Below are positions 7,718-15,038 of a stretch of DNA of 39,190 nucleotides, in pieces. Made by a program: the position numbers and the translations under genes. Under the pieces are notes generated by a model. It searched no databases. It was given only the letters and a program-made list of their open reading frames with translations, and was not told the origin of the DNA. Within the stretch, counting starts at the first letter, position 1. Every line of letters begins with the position of its first letter. Source of the stretch: Tenacibaculum sp. M341. Its GTDB lineage: Bacteria > Bacteroidota > Bacteroidia > Flavobacteriales > Flavobacteriaceae. The stretch covers positions 1 through 39,190 of the forward strand of contig NZ_SJXJ01000030.1 of assembly GCF_004337695.1 (NCBI RefSeq). Reading direction: 5' to 3'.

Positions 7718-8857
7718 TTAGTGATACTTTACTTTACGTAAAACTCTAACAACGTCTTTGTACTTAATATAGGTTGTTTTATCTTCTAAATCTCGAATAT
7801 AGTTTTTAGCTTTTTCTAGTTGTTCTTTCGCATCTAAAAAATTATTTAAATAGCAGATTAAATAATTGTTCGGAAGTCTAGATACATCTTCATGTTCTGT
7901 CACTGATAATGGAATATTTTCTTCTATTTTTCGAACTACTTCATTACTTGTTTCATAAATGTGTTTAATAATATTGATATCGTAAGTTGGTGGTTCAAAT
8001 AAAAATTCTTTTATAATCTCCAATTTTCCATTGTTCTTAAAATGTATGATTGTTTTTTCTAACGGATATCTAGTTTCATCTTTCTCTAATCCTAGTAAGA
8101 TATACTCAACAATAATAAAAGAATGATCACTTATCTTTATTTGTACTTCGTCTAAAGCAGAATAAAACAAACGTACTTGTTCGTTAATTAATTCAATATC
8201 AACTCTAGAGTAGTATTCTTTTTCATTAATAACTGTTTTTTTGCCTGCCCAGCATAGTACAAATTGTTCTTTAAAAACAGTATAAGTAGGGTTGTATTCT
8301 TCTTTATGTCTATTTAAAAAATCGAAAACACCATCTAATGTAAGTTGAATATTATTACTAGCATTTTTTTCAATAGCAGTAACAATATCTTTGTTTGTGT
8401 TTCTAAGTTCAAAATCTCCCTCTATAGGCATAGAGTTGCTACCTCTTCTGTAAAAGACCGTGTTTTTTGGATACTTCCATGCATTTTTAGCTAAACGAGA
8501 AGTGTTTTTGTTGGGTAAAATAGTTACCAATCCAATTACTTTATACCTTGGTAAACCTGTAAAAGGTATGTTTTCGTATTGAATTTTAGGAGGGTTGATT
8601 AAATAAGCGTTTACTAGGTTTTGTATTTTACTGTCGTCAAAAAAATCAACGCCAATTACCTTATTGTCTTCATCTCTAATACCTATAACAATGTATGAGT
8701 TATTATCAGGATTAGAATTAGAAAGGGCACAAATGTGTTTTACAAATTTTGCTTTTCCTTCTTTATTTCCTAACGATAATTTTTCCTTTTTATCATAAAA
8801 GCTATTTTCATCGTTATTAGAGAGTAAGTTTTTTATGAGTAAACGCTTATTTATCAT
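7718..8857 (-). CDS. AlbA_2 (Schlafen AAA_4-like) domain protein
   Basis: A 379-residue cytoplasmic protein. The N-terminal part (about 18-135) matches the AlbA_2/Schlafen-AAA_4 putative nucleic-acid-binding domain: an acidic/lysine-rich lead, FVKHICALSNSNP, YIVIGIRDEDNKVIGVD, a NPP motif and FYRRGSNS. The rest (about 170-379) is not recognised and is rich in charged residues and predicted helices, including a likely coiled coil near 335-365. Unlike many family members no winged-helix HATPase_c_4 tail is evident. It is the last gene of a three-gene minus-strand operon, one base after the aldo/keto reductase. The family includes predicted transcription regulators; here its target and any link with the two oxidoreductases are unknown. 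Confidence 0.75.
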   Translation of the reverse strand: MINKRLLIKNLLSNNDENSFYDKKEKLSLGNKEGKAKFVKHICALSNSNPDNNSYIVIGIRDEDNKVIGVDFFDDSKIQNLVNAYLINPPKIQYENIPFTGLPRYKVIGLVTILPNKNTSRLAKNAWKYPKNTVFYRRGSNSMPIEGDFELRNTNKDIVTAIEKNASNNIQLTLDGVFDFLNRHKEEYNPTYTVFKEQFVLCWAGKKTVINEKEYYSRVDIELINEQVRLFYSALDEVQIKISDHSFIIVEYILLGLEKDETRYPLEKTIIHFKNNGKLEIIKEFLFEPPTYDINIIKHIYETSNEVVRKIEENIPLSVTEHEDVSRLPNNYLICYLNNFLDAKEQLEKAKNYIRDLEDKTTYIKYKDVVRVLRKVKYH

Positions 8858-8858
8858 T

Positions 8859-9731
8859 TTAAGCTACTTTATGACCTCTACTTGCTTCATAAAGAATAAA
8901 CCAATCTTGTAAATCTAAATTGATTGTTTTTGCAGTATTTGCTTGTATAATTCTATTCTTGCTAGTAGTACCAATTACAGGAATACTTTGCGCAGGATGT
9001 TTTAAAATCCAAGCTAATAATAGTTCACTTTCAGTTACATTATATTTTATTGAAAGTTCTTTTAAAACGGCGCTTATTCTTTCAGATTGTTCGTTTTCTA
9101 AAGAAAAGAATTTTCCGAGCGGACTCCAACACATGGTTTTAATATTATTTGAAAGTAAATAATCTAATAAACCATTTTCAATTGCTGAATTCTGAATTAG
9201 TGAAAATTCGATTTGATTTGCAGTAATAGAAAGATTACTTTTTTTCAATAAATCTATTTGAGAAGGTGTAAAGTTAGAAACCCCAAAATCAATAATCTTT
9301 CCTTGTTTTTGAAGTAATTCTATAGCTTCAGAAATTTCATCTGCTTGCATTAACGGACTAGGTCTGTGTAATAACAATACATCTAAATAATCTGTATGTA
9401 AATTTTTTAAAGATTGTTCTACACTCCAAATAATATATTCTTTAGAGTAGTTGTAATGCTTAACTTTATTTGGTCTGGTATCTGTTTTGTATTGAATACC
9501 ACATTTTGAAATTAACTGAATATCTTCTCTTTTTACACCGCTTTTGGCAAAGGCTTTCCCAAAATCAAGTTCAGTAGAATAATCTCCATAAATATCAGCA
9601 TGATCAAAAGTAGTATTACCTTGTTCAATGCAAAAATGCATTAAGTCTACCATTTCATCCGTAGAAAATTGCTTACCCCAGGCTCCCCAAGTCATGCAAC
9701 CAATTATAATATCAGAAAGTTTAGTTTTCAT
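8859..9731 (-). CDS. Aldo/keto reductase
   Basis: A 290-residue NADPH-dependent oxidoreductase of the aldo/keto reductase superfamily (TIM barrel), closest in style to YdhF-like enzymes. The catalytic tetrad is visible: D43 and Y48 in FDHADIYGDYS, K76 in ISKCGIQ and H122 in LLLHRPSP. Later motifs GVSNF, NQIEFSL and PVIGT are typical NADP-binding and substrate-loop segments. It reduces carbonyl compounds to alcohols; the physiological substrate is not deducible. The start codon overlaps the end of the upstream SDR gene by 11 bases and it is followed after one base by the AlbA_2 gene, so the three are likely co-transcribed and translationally coupled. Confidence 0.92.
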   Translation of the reverse strand: MKTKLSDIIIGCMTWGAWGKQFSTDEMVDLMHFCIEQGNTTFDHADIYGDYSTELDFGKAFAKSGVKREDIQLISKCGIQYKTDTRPNKVKHYNYSKEYIIWSVEQSLKNLHTDYLDVLLLHRPSPLMQADEISEAIELLQKQGKIIDFGVSNFTPSQIDLLKKSNLSITANQIEFSLIQNSAIENGLLDYLLSNNIKTMCWSPLGKFFSLENEQSERISAVLKELSIKYNVTESELLLAWILKHPAQSIPVIGTTSKNRIIQANTAKTINLDLQDWFILYEASRGHKVA

Positions 9732-10479
9732 CTTTTTTTAAAATAGAAGCACTAGCTTGTGCTGTTGGATAAACAATTAAATCTTCAATATTCACATGAT
9801 ATGGGCGCGTAACCACAAAATGAATAATATCAGCAATATCTTCTGCTTGCAAAGCTTTATAACCTTGGTATACTGTTTTTGCTCTTTCAGAATCTCCTTT
9901 AAAACGAACATCAGAAAACTCTGTTTCTACAAGTCCAGGATGAATAGCAGATACTCTAATATTATGTTGATTTAAATCTAAACGCATTGCTTTGTTTAGA
10001 GCGTTTACAGCAAATTTTGAAGCACAATATACATTTCCGTTAGGATATACTTCTTTACCAGCAATTGAACCTATATTTACAATAAAACCATTGTTTCTTT
10101 CAATCATCGATGGAATAATCATTTTTGTAACATATAAAAGTCCCTTTACATTTCCATCAATCATTGCATCCCAATCATCAATATTACCTTCTTGTATTGA
10201 GTGTAAACCGTGTGCATTTCCTGCATTGTTGATTAAAATATCTATTTGATTGAATTCTGAAGGTAAGCTTTCAATAGCTTTAGTAACCTCCTCTTTATAA
10301 CGTACATCAAACTGTAGTGTGTGTACTTCTGTAAGTTCAGACAATTCTTCTTTTAAAGCTTGAAGTTTTTCAGTTCTTCTTCCACAAATAACAAGTCTAA
10401 TGTTGTTTTGAGCAAAAAGAATTGCAGTAGCCTTACCAATTCCGGAAGTAGCTCCGGTAATAAAAGCTGTTAATGACAT
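9721..10479 (-). CDS. SDR-family NAD(P)-dependent oxidoreductase
   Basis: A 252-residue classical short-chain dehydrogenase/reductase, YdfG-like. It has the nucleotide-binding GATSGIGKA (9-17), NNAG (84-87), active-site N110, S138, and the YxxxK motif Y151/K155 in YCASK. The motif RR after the second strand (CGRRTEKL) favours NADP(H). YdfG-type enzymes reduce 3-hydroxy acids, serine and malonic semialdehyde; the substrate here is uncertain. It is the first gene of the SDR-AKR-AlbA_2 operon. A near-consensus -7 element TACCTTTA on the minus strand at 10506-10499 lies 20 bases upstream of its start. Confidence 0.93.
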   Translation of the reverse strand: MSLTAFITGATSGIGKATAILFAQNNIRLVICGRRTEKLQALKEELSELTEVHTLQFDVRYKEEVTKAIESLPSEFNQIDILINNAGNAHGLHSIQEGNIDDWDAMIDGNVKGLLYVTKMIIPSMIERNNGFIVNIGSIAGKEVYPNGNVYCASKFAVNALNKAMRLDLNQHNIRVSAIHPGLVETEFSDVRFKGDSERAKTVYQGYKALQAEDIADIIHFVVTRPYHVNIEDLIVYPTAQASASILKKDEN

Positions 10480-10498
10480 GTGTTGATTAAGTTTTTTA

Positions 10499-10506
10499 TA
10501 AAGGTA
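10499..10506 (-). promoter_or_regulatory. Possible -7 element for the SDR operon
   Basis: Minus strand TACCTTTA, 7 of 8 positions of the Bacteroidota TAnnTTTG element, 20 bases before the start codon. No convincing -33 element, so this is tentative. Confidence 0.35.
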
Positions 10507-10593
10507 AAATTTTTAATGTAAATGAGGTGTTATAGAATTTAGAAATTTGGTAAGAAACTGGTTACTTGAAGTTTTTTAGTGTTATATAAAAAT

Positions 10594-10626
10594 AAAAACC
10601 GTCCCTTTTAAAAGAGACGGTTTTTT
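10594..10626 (-). terminator. Terminator downstream of the 305-residue lipoprotein gene
   Basis: Minus strand AAAAAACCGTC-CTTTT pairs with AAAAG-GACGGTTTTT with A and T tracts on the sides. It is symmetric enough to work on both strands, but the only gene ending here is the minus-strand lipoprotein gene (stop at 10677). Confidence 0.75.
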
Positions 10627-10676
10627 CTTCAATTGGCTATCGAGAAATAACCAACCAAAAATCAACTAACCAAACT

Positions 10677-11594
10677 TTATTTTAATACCTTTCTTGTAAT
10701 TTCTTTTCTTTTTATTTTAGTACGTTTTCTACCATTATTTCTTACAACATCTTTTGCTGTTTTCCCACTTTTACTCTTTAAAAGTTGAATAAAACTTCTT
10801 CCTGAGAATGTATATGTGGTTCCTGTACTTACGTGAAATAAATCAACTGTTCCGTCATTAACAACGCTTAATTCAAATTCTTCAATATCTCCGCCATCAT
10901 AATTTAGTGTTAAAAATTTCAAGTCGTTAAAACCTGTTATATCACTAACTGTATAAGAACCTACATAATCCCAATTTATAAAATCAACATTTGTGCCAAA
11001 GTCATCATGAGATGAATAGAATGTTGTAACATTTTCTGGAGTGAATTGTAAAAAGTGCTCAGCATCAAACGGATTTGGAGCTCCATTTCTAGTACCAATT
11101 CTTTCCCAGGCTACATATTCTTGTAAGAAAAATTCAATATTTTCATAAAACAATCTATCATAATCAAAATCATTTCTGTTGTAACCTACTAATAAATAAC
11201 TAGCGTCACTGTTTATATCGTATATTCTAATTTCATTGTTGCTTAATACATCAATTTCAAAAGCATGGTTACCATCTATATTATGAAAGGTTTCCAAAAC
11301 ACCATCATCAAAAGTTTGATAACTTCCAACTTGTATACCCAAACCATTTCCTGTTCTTCCTATATCAACTATATTGTTGTTTGCGTACAAACGTCCGTTT
11401 AAAAAAGATACCGTAAAAGCACTTGATAAATAAGGAATTTCGGTATTACCTCCTCTGTTATGAATATCTACATACCATAAATCGTATCCAGATACAACTT
11501 CTTCTGCTGAAATAAAATTGTCATTGCGAACAACACATGAGTTTAAAGTTGTTATGGCTATTAATATTCCTAAAAGTAATTTTATTGTTCTCAT
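10677..11594 (-). CDS. Uncharacterised lipoprotein, flavobacterial family
   Basis: A 305-residue predicted lipoprotein: residues 1-19 are a hydrophobic signal followed by lipobox LNSC with C20. The body is rich in aromatic and acidic residues (VSGYDLWYVDIHN, NNNIVDIGRTGNG, FTPENVTTFYSS, DYDGGDIEEFELSV, TGTTYTFSGRSFIQL), suggesting an all-beta fold. I recognise the general type as a protein found across flavobacteria, but it has no known function. Oddity: after SFIQLLKS the last 34 residues are strongly basic (KSGKTAKDV then GRKRTKIKRKEITRK), unlike the acidic body. It is monocistronic, between a terminator at 10594 and the promoter region around 11600. A catalytic role is not suggested by any motif. 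Confidence 0.7.
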   Translation of the reverse strand: MRTIKLLLGILIAITTLNSCVVRNDNFISAEEVVSGYDLWYVDIHNRGGNTEIPYLSSAFTVSFLNGRLYANNNIVDIGRTGNGLGIQVGSYQTFDDGVLETFHNIDGNHAFEIDVLSNNEIRIYDINSDASYLLVGYNRNDFDYDRLFYENIEFFLQEYVAWERIGTRNGAPNPFDAEHFLQFTPENVTTFYSSHDDFGTNVDFINWDYVGSYTVSDITGFNDLKFLTLNYDGGDIEEFELSVVNDGTVDLFHVSTGTTYTFSGRSFIQLLKSKSGKTAKDVVRNNGRKRTKIKRKEITRKVLK

Positions 11595-11642
11595 ATCTTA
11601 ATAGTATTATGGTTATGTATGGTGTATTTCAAAATGCATGCC

Positions 11643-11674
11643 AAAAAAAAGACTACCTAAAAAAGGCAGTCTTA
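11643..11674 (-). terminator. Terminator of the 159-residue lipoprotein gene
   Basis: Minus strand AAGACTGCCT with AGGTAGTCTT (one mismatch) and a T-run of eight or more. Confidence 0.7.
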
Positions 11675-11696
11675 AAATATTATAAATACTAGTTGT

Positions 11697-12176
11697 TTAT
11701 TGTATTCTTCTAGCTGGTTTTTCTTCAGAAAGTTTTGTTATTTTGAAGTACTTTTTAGTCCCTTTATAAATGTAACTAACAGCAGCTTCTGTATCTTTTA
11801 ATTCAAAAGGAAGCTTTTCTATTTTTTCTGTTGGTTTGTTCCCAAACTCTTTTTTAGCATCACCTTCCATTACTAGATTTTTTAATCTATGGTCTGTTTT
11901 ATCTTGAAACTGACCCAATATTGATGTGCTACCATTAAATTCTTTGTAACTAACTTTTGTTTGTCTGTTTTTATAAAAAATACTCTCAAAAGTTATCTCA
12001 TCTGTAGCTTTATAAGTAATGTTTATGTTAGTGCCTTGCACTCCTCTAACACCTCCTGTCCAATTTAAATAAGTAGCAGAAATTACTTCGAAAGGAGGCT
12101 TTGAATCCATTTTATGACTTGCACAATTCATAAAAAATAGTGTTGTTAACGATAATAAAATATTCAGAATCTTCAT
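11697..12176 (-). CDS. Small uncharacterised lipoprotein
   Basis: A 159-residue protein. Residues 1-17 are a hydrophobic signal with lipobox FFMNC (C18), so it should be lipid-anchored in the envelope. The mature part has an N-terminal segment with WTGGVRGVQGTNINITYK and several short beta-strand-like stretches, and a polar basic C-terminus (SEEKPARRIQ). The GGVRG--G pattern is found in small flavobacterial envelope proteins whose function is unknown. It is divergent from the FAD oxidoreductase gene (80 bases between starts) and ends at its own terminator. No operon partner is visible, and I cannot assign a role. Confidence 0.65.
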   Translation of the reverse strand: MKILNILLSLTTLFFMNCASHKMDSKPPFEVISATYLNWTGGVRGVQGTNINITYKATDEITFESIFYKNRQTKVSYKEFNGSTSILGQFQDKTDHRLKNLVMEGDAKKEFGNKPTEKIEKLPFELKDTEAAVSYIYKGTKKYFKITKLSEEKPARRIQ

Positions 12177-12256
12177 GATAACTTTTTAAATTAACTATTC
12201 AAGTATCGTACCAAATTACAAATTATATTTAAATGGATTTGTTTAGTTTTATAATT

Positions 12257-13366
12257 ATGAAAAATTTTAGTTACTGGGAGATTAAAGAATGGTTTTCTAA
12301 TGTAGATTTTACAATTATAGGAAGTGGAATTGTAGGTTTGAATTGTGCGATAAGATTAAAAGAGAAATTTCCTACAGCAAAAGTTTTAGTTCTTGAAAAG
12401 GGAATGTTGCCACAAGGAGCAAGTACAAAAAATGCAGGTTTTGCTTGCTTCGGAAGTTTATCTGAACTTATTCAAGATTTAGCATCTCATTCTGAACAAG
12501 AGGTATTAGATTTAGTAAAGAAAAGATGGAATGGGTTACAACTTTTAAGAAAGAATTTAGGTGATCAAAATATCGGTTTTGAATTAAATAAAGGATATGA
12601 ACTATTTATTAATAATGATTTATATGAAAGTAGCATTTCAAAAATGAATCAGGTTAATAAGTTGTTACATCCAATTTTTAAAGAAGATACTTTTAAAAAG
12701 AGTGATAATATTTTTCAGTTTAAAAATATTAAAGAACAATATGTTGTTAATCAGTTTGAAGGGCAGATTGATACTGGGAAAATGATGAAAGCTTTATTAT
12801 TTAAAGCTCAAAAATTAGAAATACAAATTGTAAATAATTTTACAGTTGATAGTTTTGAAGACTATTCAAATAAGGTTACGGTACATGCTAATGACTTTAG
12901 TTTTACAACAGATAAGTTATTAATTGCTACAAATGGTTTTTCTAAAAAATTATTGAATGAGAACGTAACACCAGCCAGAGCACAGGTGTTAATAACAAAA
13001 CCAATTAAAAATTTACATATTAAAGGGACTTTTCATTTTGATGAAGGATATTATTATTTTAGAAACATAGATAATAGAATTCTATTTGGAGGAGGTAGAA
13101 ATTTAGATTTTAAAGGAGAGGAAACAACTAAATTTGAAACAACAGATCGAATTCAAAATAAATTAAAGGAATTACTAGAAACTACTATTTTACCCAATGC
13201 CTCTTTTGAGGTGGCGCATAGTTGGAGTGGAATTATGGGAGTTGGAAATCAAAAGAAGGCAATTGTTAAGAATATTTCAGACAATGTTTTTTGTGGCGTT
13301 AGGCTAGGAGGTATGGGAGTAGCTATTGGAAGTTTTGTTGGTAAAGAGTTAGCAGATTTATTATGA
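12257..13366 (+). CDS. FAD-dependent oxidoreductase (DAO family)
   Basis: A flavoenzyme of the D-amino-acid oxidase/glycine oxidase type. From the ATG at 12257 it is 369 residues. A Rossmann FAD site DFTIIGSGIVGLNCAI (GSGIVG at 22-27) is followed by VLEKGMLPQGAS and NAGFACFG, a region typical of DadA/ThiO/PuuB-like proteins. Near the end SWSGIMGVG and GVRLGGMGVAIGS form the second FAD-contact region. The open frame extends to an ATG at 12233, but the eight extra residues (MDLFSFII) are not needed by the fold, so I prefer 12257; the upstream start is possible. The gene's stop overlaps the next start by ATGA (13363-13366), so it is coupled to the GreA-C-like gene. The substrate (an amine or amino acid) is unknown. 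Confidence 0.88.
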   Translation: MKNFSYWEIKEWFSNVDFTIIGSGIVGLNCAIRLKEKFPTAKVLVLEKGMLPQGASTKNAGFACFGSLSELIQDLASHSEQEVLDLVKKRWNGLQLLRKNLGDQNIGFELNKGYELFINNDLYESSISKMNQVNKLLHPIFKEDTFKKSDNIFQFKNIKEQYVVNQFEGQIDTGKMMKALLFKAQKLEIQIVNNFTVDSFEDYSNKVTVHANDFSFTTDKLLIATNGFSKKLLNENVTPARAQVLITKPIKNLHIKGTFHFDEGYYYFRNIDNRILFGGGRNLDFKGEETTKFETTDRIQNKLKELLETTILPNASFEVAHSWSGIMGVGNQKKAIVKNISDNVFCGVRLGGMGVAIGSFVGKELADLL

Positions 13367-13809
13367 GTATAAAAAATCAATTATTTGAACAATGTAGATT
13401 GTTTGTGCAGAAAAGAGAGGAAACAGTTTTACAAATAATAAATTCTAATAAGAAGGCTTTGTTAAGTGAAACAAAAAGTTCTGCGGGAGATAAACATGAA
13501 ACAGGCAGAGCAATGTTACAACTAGAGATGGAAAAAGCTAGCCAGCAATTAGAAGGAATTCAGATAATGAAAGAAACACTAGCTAAAACAAATTTAGAAG
13601 TTAGTCAAAAAGTTCGTTTAGGAAGCTTGATTATAACTGATAAAGTAGGCTATTTTTTATGTATAAGTGCCGGTCAGTTAAAGGTTGAAGGAAAATTGTT
13701 TTTTGCAGTTTCAGCTTCTTCACCTATTGGAAAGCAGCTATTAGGTAAAGAAATTAATAATGAAATTGTATTTAACGGAAATAAGTTAATTATTAAAGAG
13801 GTGCTTTAA
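13363..13809 (+). CDS. GreA/GreB C-terminal-like protein
   Basis: A 148-residue protein with a long N-terminal helical stretch (about 1-85, likely coiled coil, with ETKSSAGDKHETGRAM) and a C-terminal domain ending in SPIGKQLLGKEIN. This SP-G--L-GK pattern matches the FKBP-like C-terminal domain of transcript-cleavage factors GreA/GreB, and KHETGRAM-LEMEK resembles the Gre coiled coil. Such genes are often labelled 3-oxoacyl-ACP synthase in databases, which this sequence does not support: no Cys-His-His site is present. It may bind the RNA polymerase secondary channel, but the coiled-coil tip acid residues needed for cleavage are not obvious. Overlaps the FAD oxidoreductase by 4 bases and, tail to tail, the ABC gene by 4 bases. 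Confidence 0.75.
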   Translation: MSIKNQLFEQCRLFVQKREETVLQIINSNKKALLSETKSSAGDKHETGRAMLQLEMEKASQQLEGIQIMKETLAKTNLEVSQKVRLGSLIITDKVGYFLCISAGQLKVEGKLFFAVSASSPIGKQLLGKEINNEIVFNGNKLIIKEVL

Positions 13810-14726
13810 AAATCGATAGTAATTTCTGTTCCTTGATCAATATCTGATAAATGTGATACAAATACGTTTTGATTTTTATAAGATACTTGTATTAACCAGT
13901 AAAAACCTTTAAAAAAAGTTTTTAAAACAGTGGCGTTGCGTGTTGAACTTTCTACAATTTTTATTTGATGCGGATACATTAGTATACTTTTATTATCTAC
14001 TAAAATCTCGTTTACGTCATCAAATAAAGAAGCCACATATTTATTGGTTAAATCGTTGTACAATTTCTTCGGATGATCTTTAGCTAAAATGGTATTGTTT
14101 TGTATTACAATTAATTGATCAGAAAAAGATAAAGCATCGTTACCATCATGGGTAGCAACAATACAAGCTATTTGTTTTTCTTTTAGGTAATTAAATAAGT
14201 TTCTACGTAAGGCATTCTTTTTAAAATTATCAATTTGACTAAAAGGTTCGTCTAGTAATAATAATTCAGGCTCTTTAGCCAAAGCTCTTGCAATGGCAAC
14301 TCGTTGTTGTTGACCTCCGCTCAAGTTTTTTACTTTTATGTTAGCAAACTGACTCATTTCAATCACTTCTAATAATTCTTCTGTTCTTGCTTGAGCTTCT
14401 TCAGGATAAAAACGAGACAAAAACTTTGAAATGTTTTCAGAGACTGTTGTATATGGCATTAAATCAAAATTTTGCGGAACGTATTTAAAAAACTCCATAC
14501 CTGGAACTAAATGAAAAGCAGGTCCTAAAATTGTATGTTCGTTCCAGAAAAGATTACCCTTTGCAACATCAAGTAAGCCATAAATAATTTTAAGTAAAGT
14601 AGATTTTCCGCAGCCACTTTCACCCATAATACTTAAATGTTCGCCTTTGTTTAAAGTGAAACTAACATCCTTTAAAGTTGTTTTTTTATCGGGGTACGAA
14701 AATGAAATATTATTTACTTGTAGCAT
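13806..14726 (-). CDS. ABC transporter ATP-binding protein
   Basis: A 306-residue ATPase from the internal ATG at 14726; a longer reading from 14765 would add a hydrophobic leader (MVYIKLVIFTFTI) not expected of a cytoplasmic ATPase. Walker A GESGCGKST (35-43), Q-loop YVPQNFDLMPY, signature LSGGQQQRVAIARAL, Walker B LLLLDEPFS, D-loop SQIDN and switch histidine in VATHDG are all present. The C-terminal ~80 residues (DVNEILVDNKSI to EITIDF) form a TOBE-like domain as in PotA/FbpC-type importers of ions or polyamines. No permease or binding protein gene is adjacent, so its partner must be elsewhere; the substrate cannot be given. The gene converges on the GreA-C-like gene with stop codons overlapping by 4 bases. 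Confidence 0.9.
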   Translation of the reverse strand: MLQVNNISFSYPDKKTTLKDVSFTLNKGEHLSIMGESGCGKSTLLKIIYGLLDVAKGNLFWNEHTILGPAFHLVPGMEFFKYVPQNFDLMPYTTVSENISKFLSRFYPEEAQARTEELLEVIEMSQFANIKVKNLSGGQQQRVAIARALAKEPELLLLDEPFSQIDNFKKNALRRNLFNYLKEKQIACIVATHDGNDALSFSDQLIVIQNNTILAKDHPKKLYNDLTNKYVASLFDDVNEILVDNKSILMYPHQIKIVESSTRNATVLKTFFKGFYWLIQVSYKNQNVFVSHLSDIDQGTEITIDF

Positions 14727-14807
14727 TATTGTAAAAGTAAATATTACAAGTTTTATATACACCATTTGTTTTAAGAAAAATAGCAGTACTATTATAAATA
14801 TTAAGGC

Positions 14808-14833
14808 AAAAAAAAACCTCTCAGTAGGAGAGG
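14808..14833 (-). terminator. Orphan intrinsic terminator upstream of the ABC ATPase gene
   Basis: CCTCTC (14817-14822) pairs with GAGAGG (14828-14833), with a 5-base loop and nine A on the plus strand, that is nine T on the minus strand. It lies 82 bases upstream of the ABC start, in addition to the peptidase terminator further upstream. Confidence 0.7.
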
Positions 14834-14874
14834 AAAATAAAATTAATCTCGGGGGCGATGAGTCTTAAAATATT
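14808..14874 (-). ncRNA. Possible small C-rich transcript with terminator
   Basis: On the minus strand a segment with ACTCATCGCCCCCGAGATTA is followed by a terminator hairpin CCTCTC-CTACT-GAGAGG and nine T. A near-consensus -7 element TACCTTTA (14887-14880) would start transcription near 14874. No gene ends between here and the M13 peptidase terminator at 14995-15018, so the second terminator is not explained by a known gene. Low confidence; it could also be a leader terminator upstream of the ABC gene. Confidence 0.3.
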
Positions 14875-14990
14875 TGAAATAAAGGTACGTATATCAGGGA
14901 GTTATGTTTTCAGGAAAAACCCCTAAAATGATAAGCCCAAATGTTAAAATTATAATACTTTTTTATCTTAATCTTTGATTTTTAGACATA

Positions 14991-15018
14991 AAAAAACCGA
15001 TACATTTTTGTATCGGTT
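14991..15018 (-). terminator. Terminator of the peptidase operon
   Basis: AACCGATACA and TGTATCGGTT form a perfect 10-bp stem with a 4-base loop; seven T follow on the minus strand. It lies 21 bases beyond the M13 peptidase stop codon. Confidence 0.85.
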
Positions 15019-15038
15019 CTTAAATATGCTTTTAAATC

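Noticed and set aside
7718-10479. Possible defence island around the AlbA_2 gene
   Set aside because: Its partners are ordinary metabolic oxidoreductases; no nuclease, helicase, toxin or TIR/STING-like gene is nearby.
12233-12256. Upstream start of the FAD oxidoreductase at 12233
   Set aside because: It adds eight hydrophobic residues (MDLFSFII) without clear value; 12257 gives a normal N-terminus, though the longer form is not excluded.
14727-14765. Longer ABC ATPase start at 14765
   Set aside because: The 13 extra residues are hydrophobic and would act like a signal sequence on a cytoplasmic ATPase.
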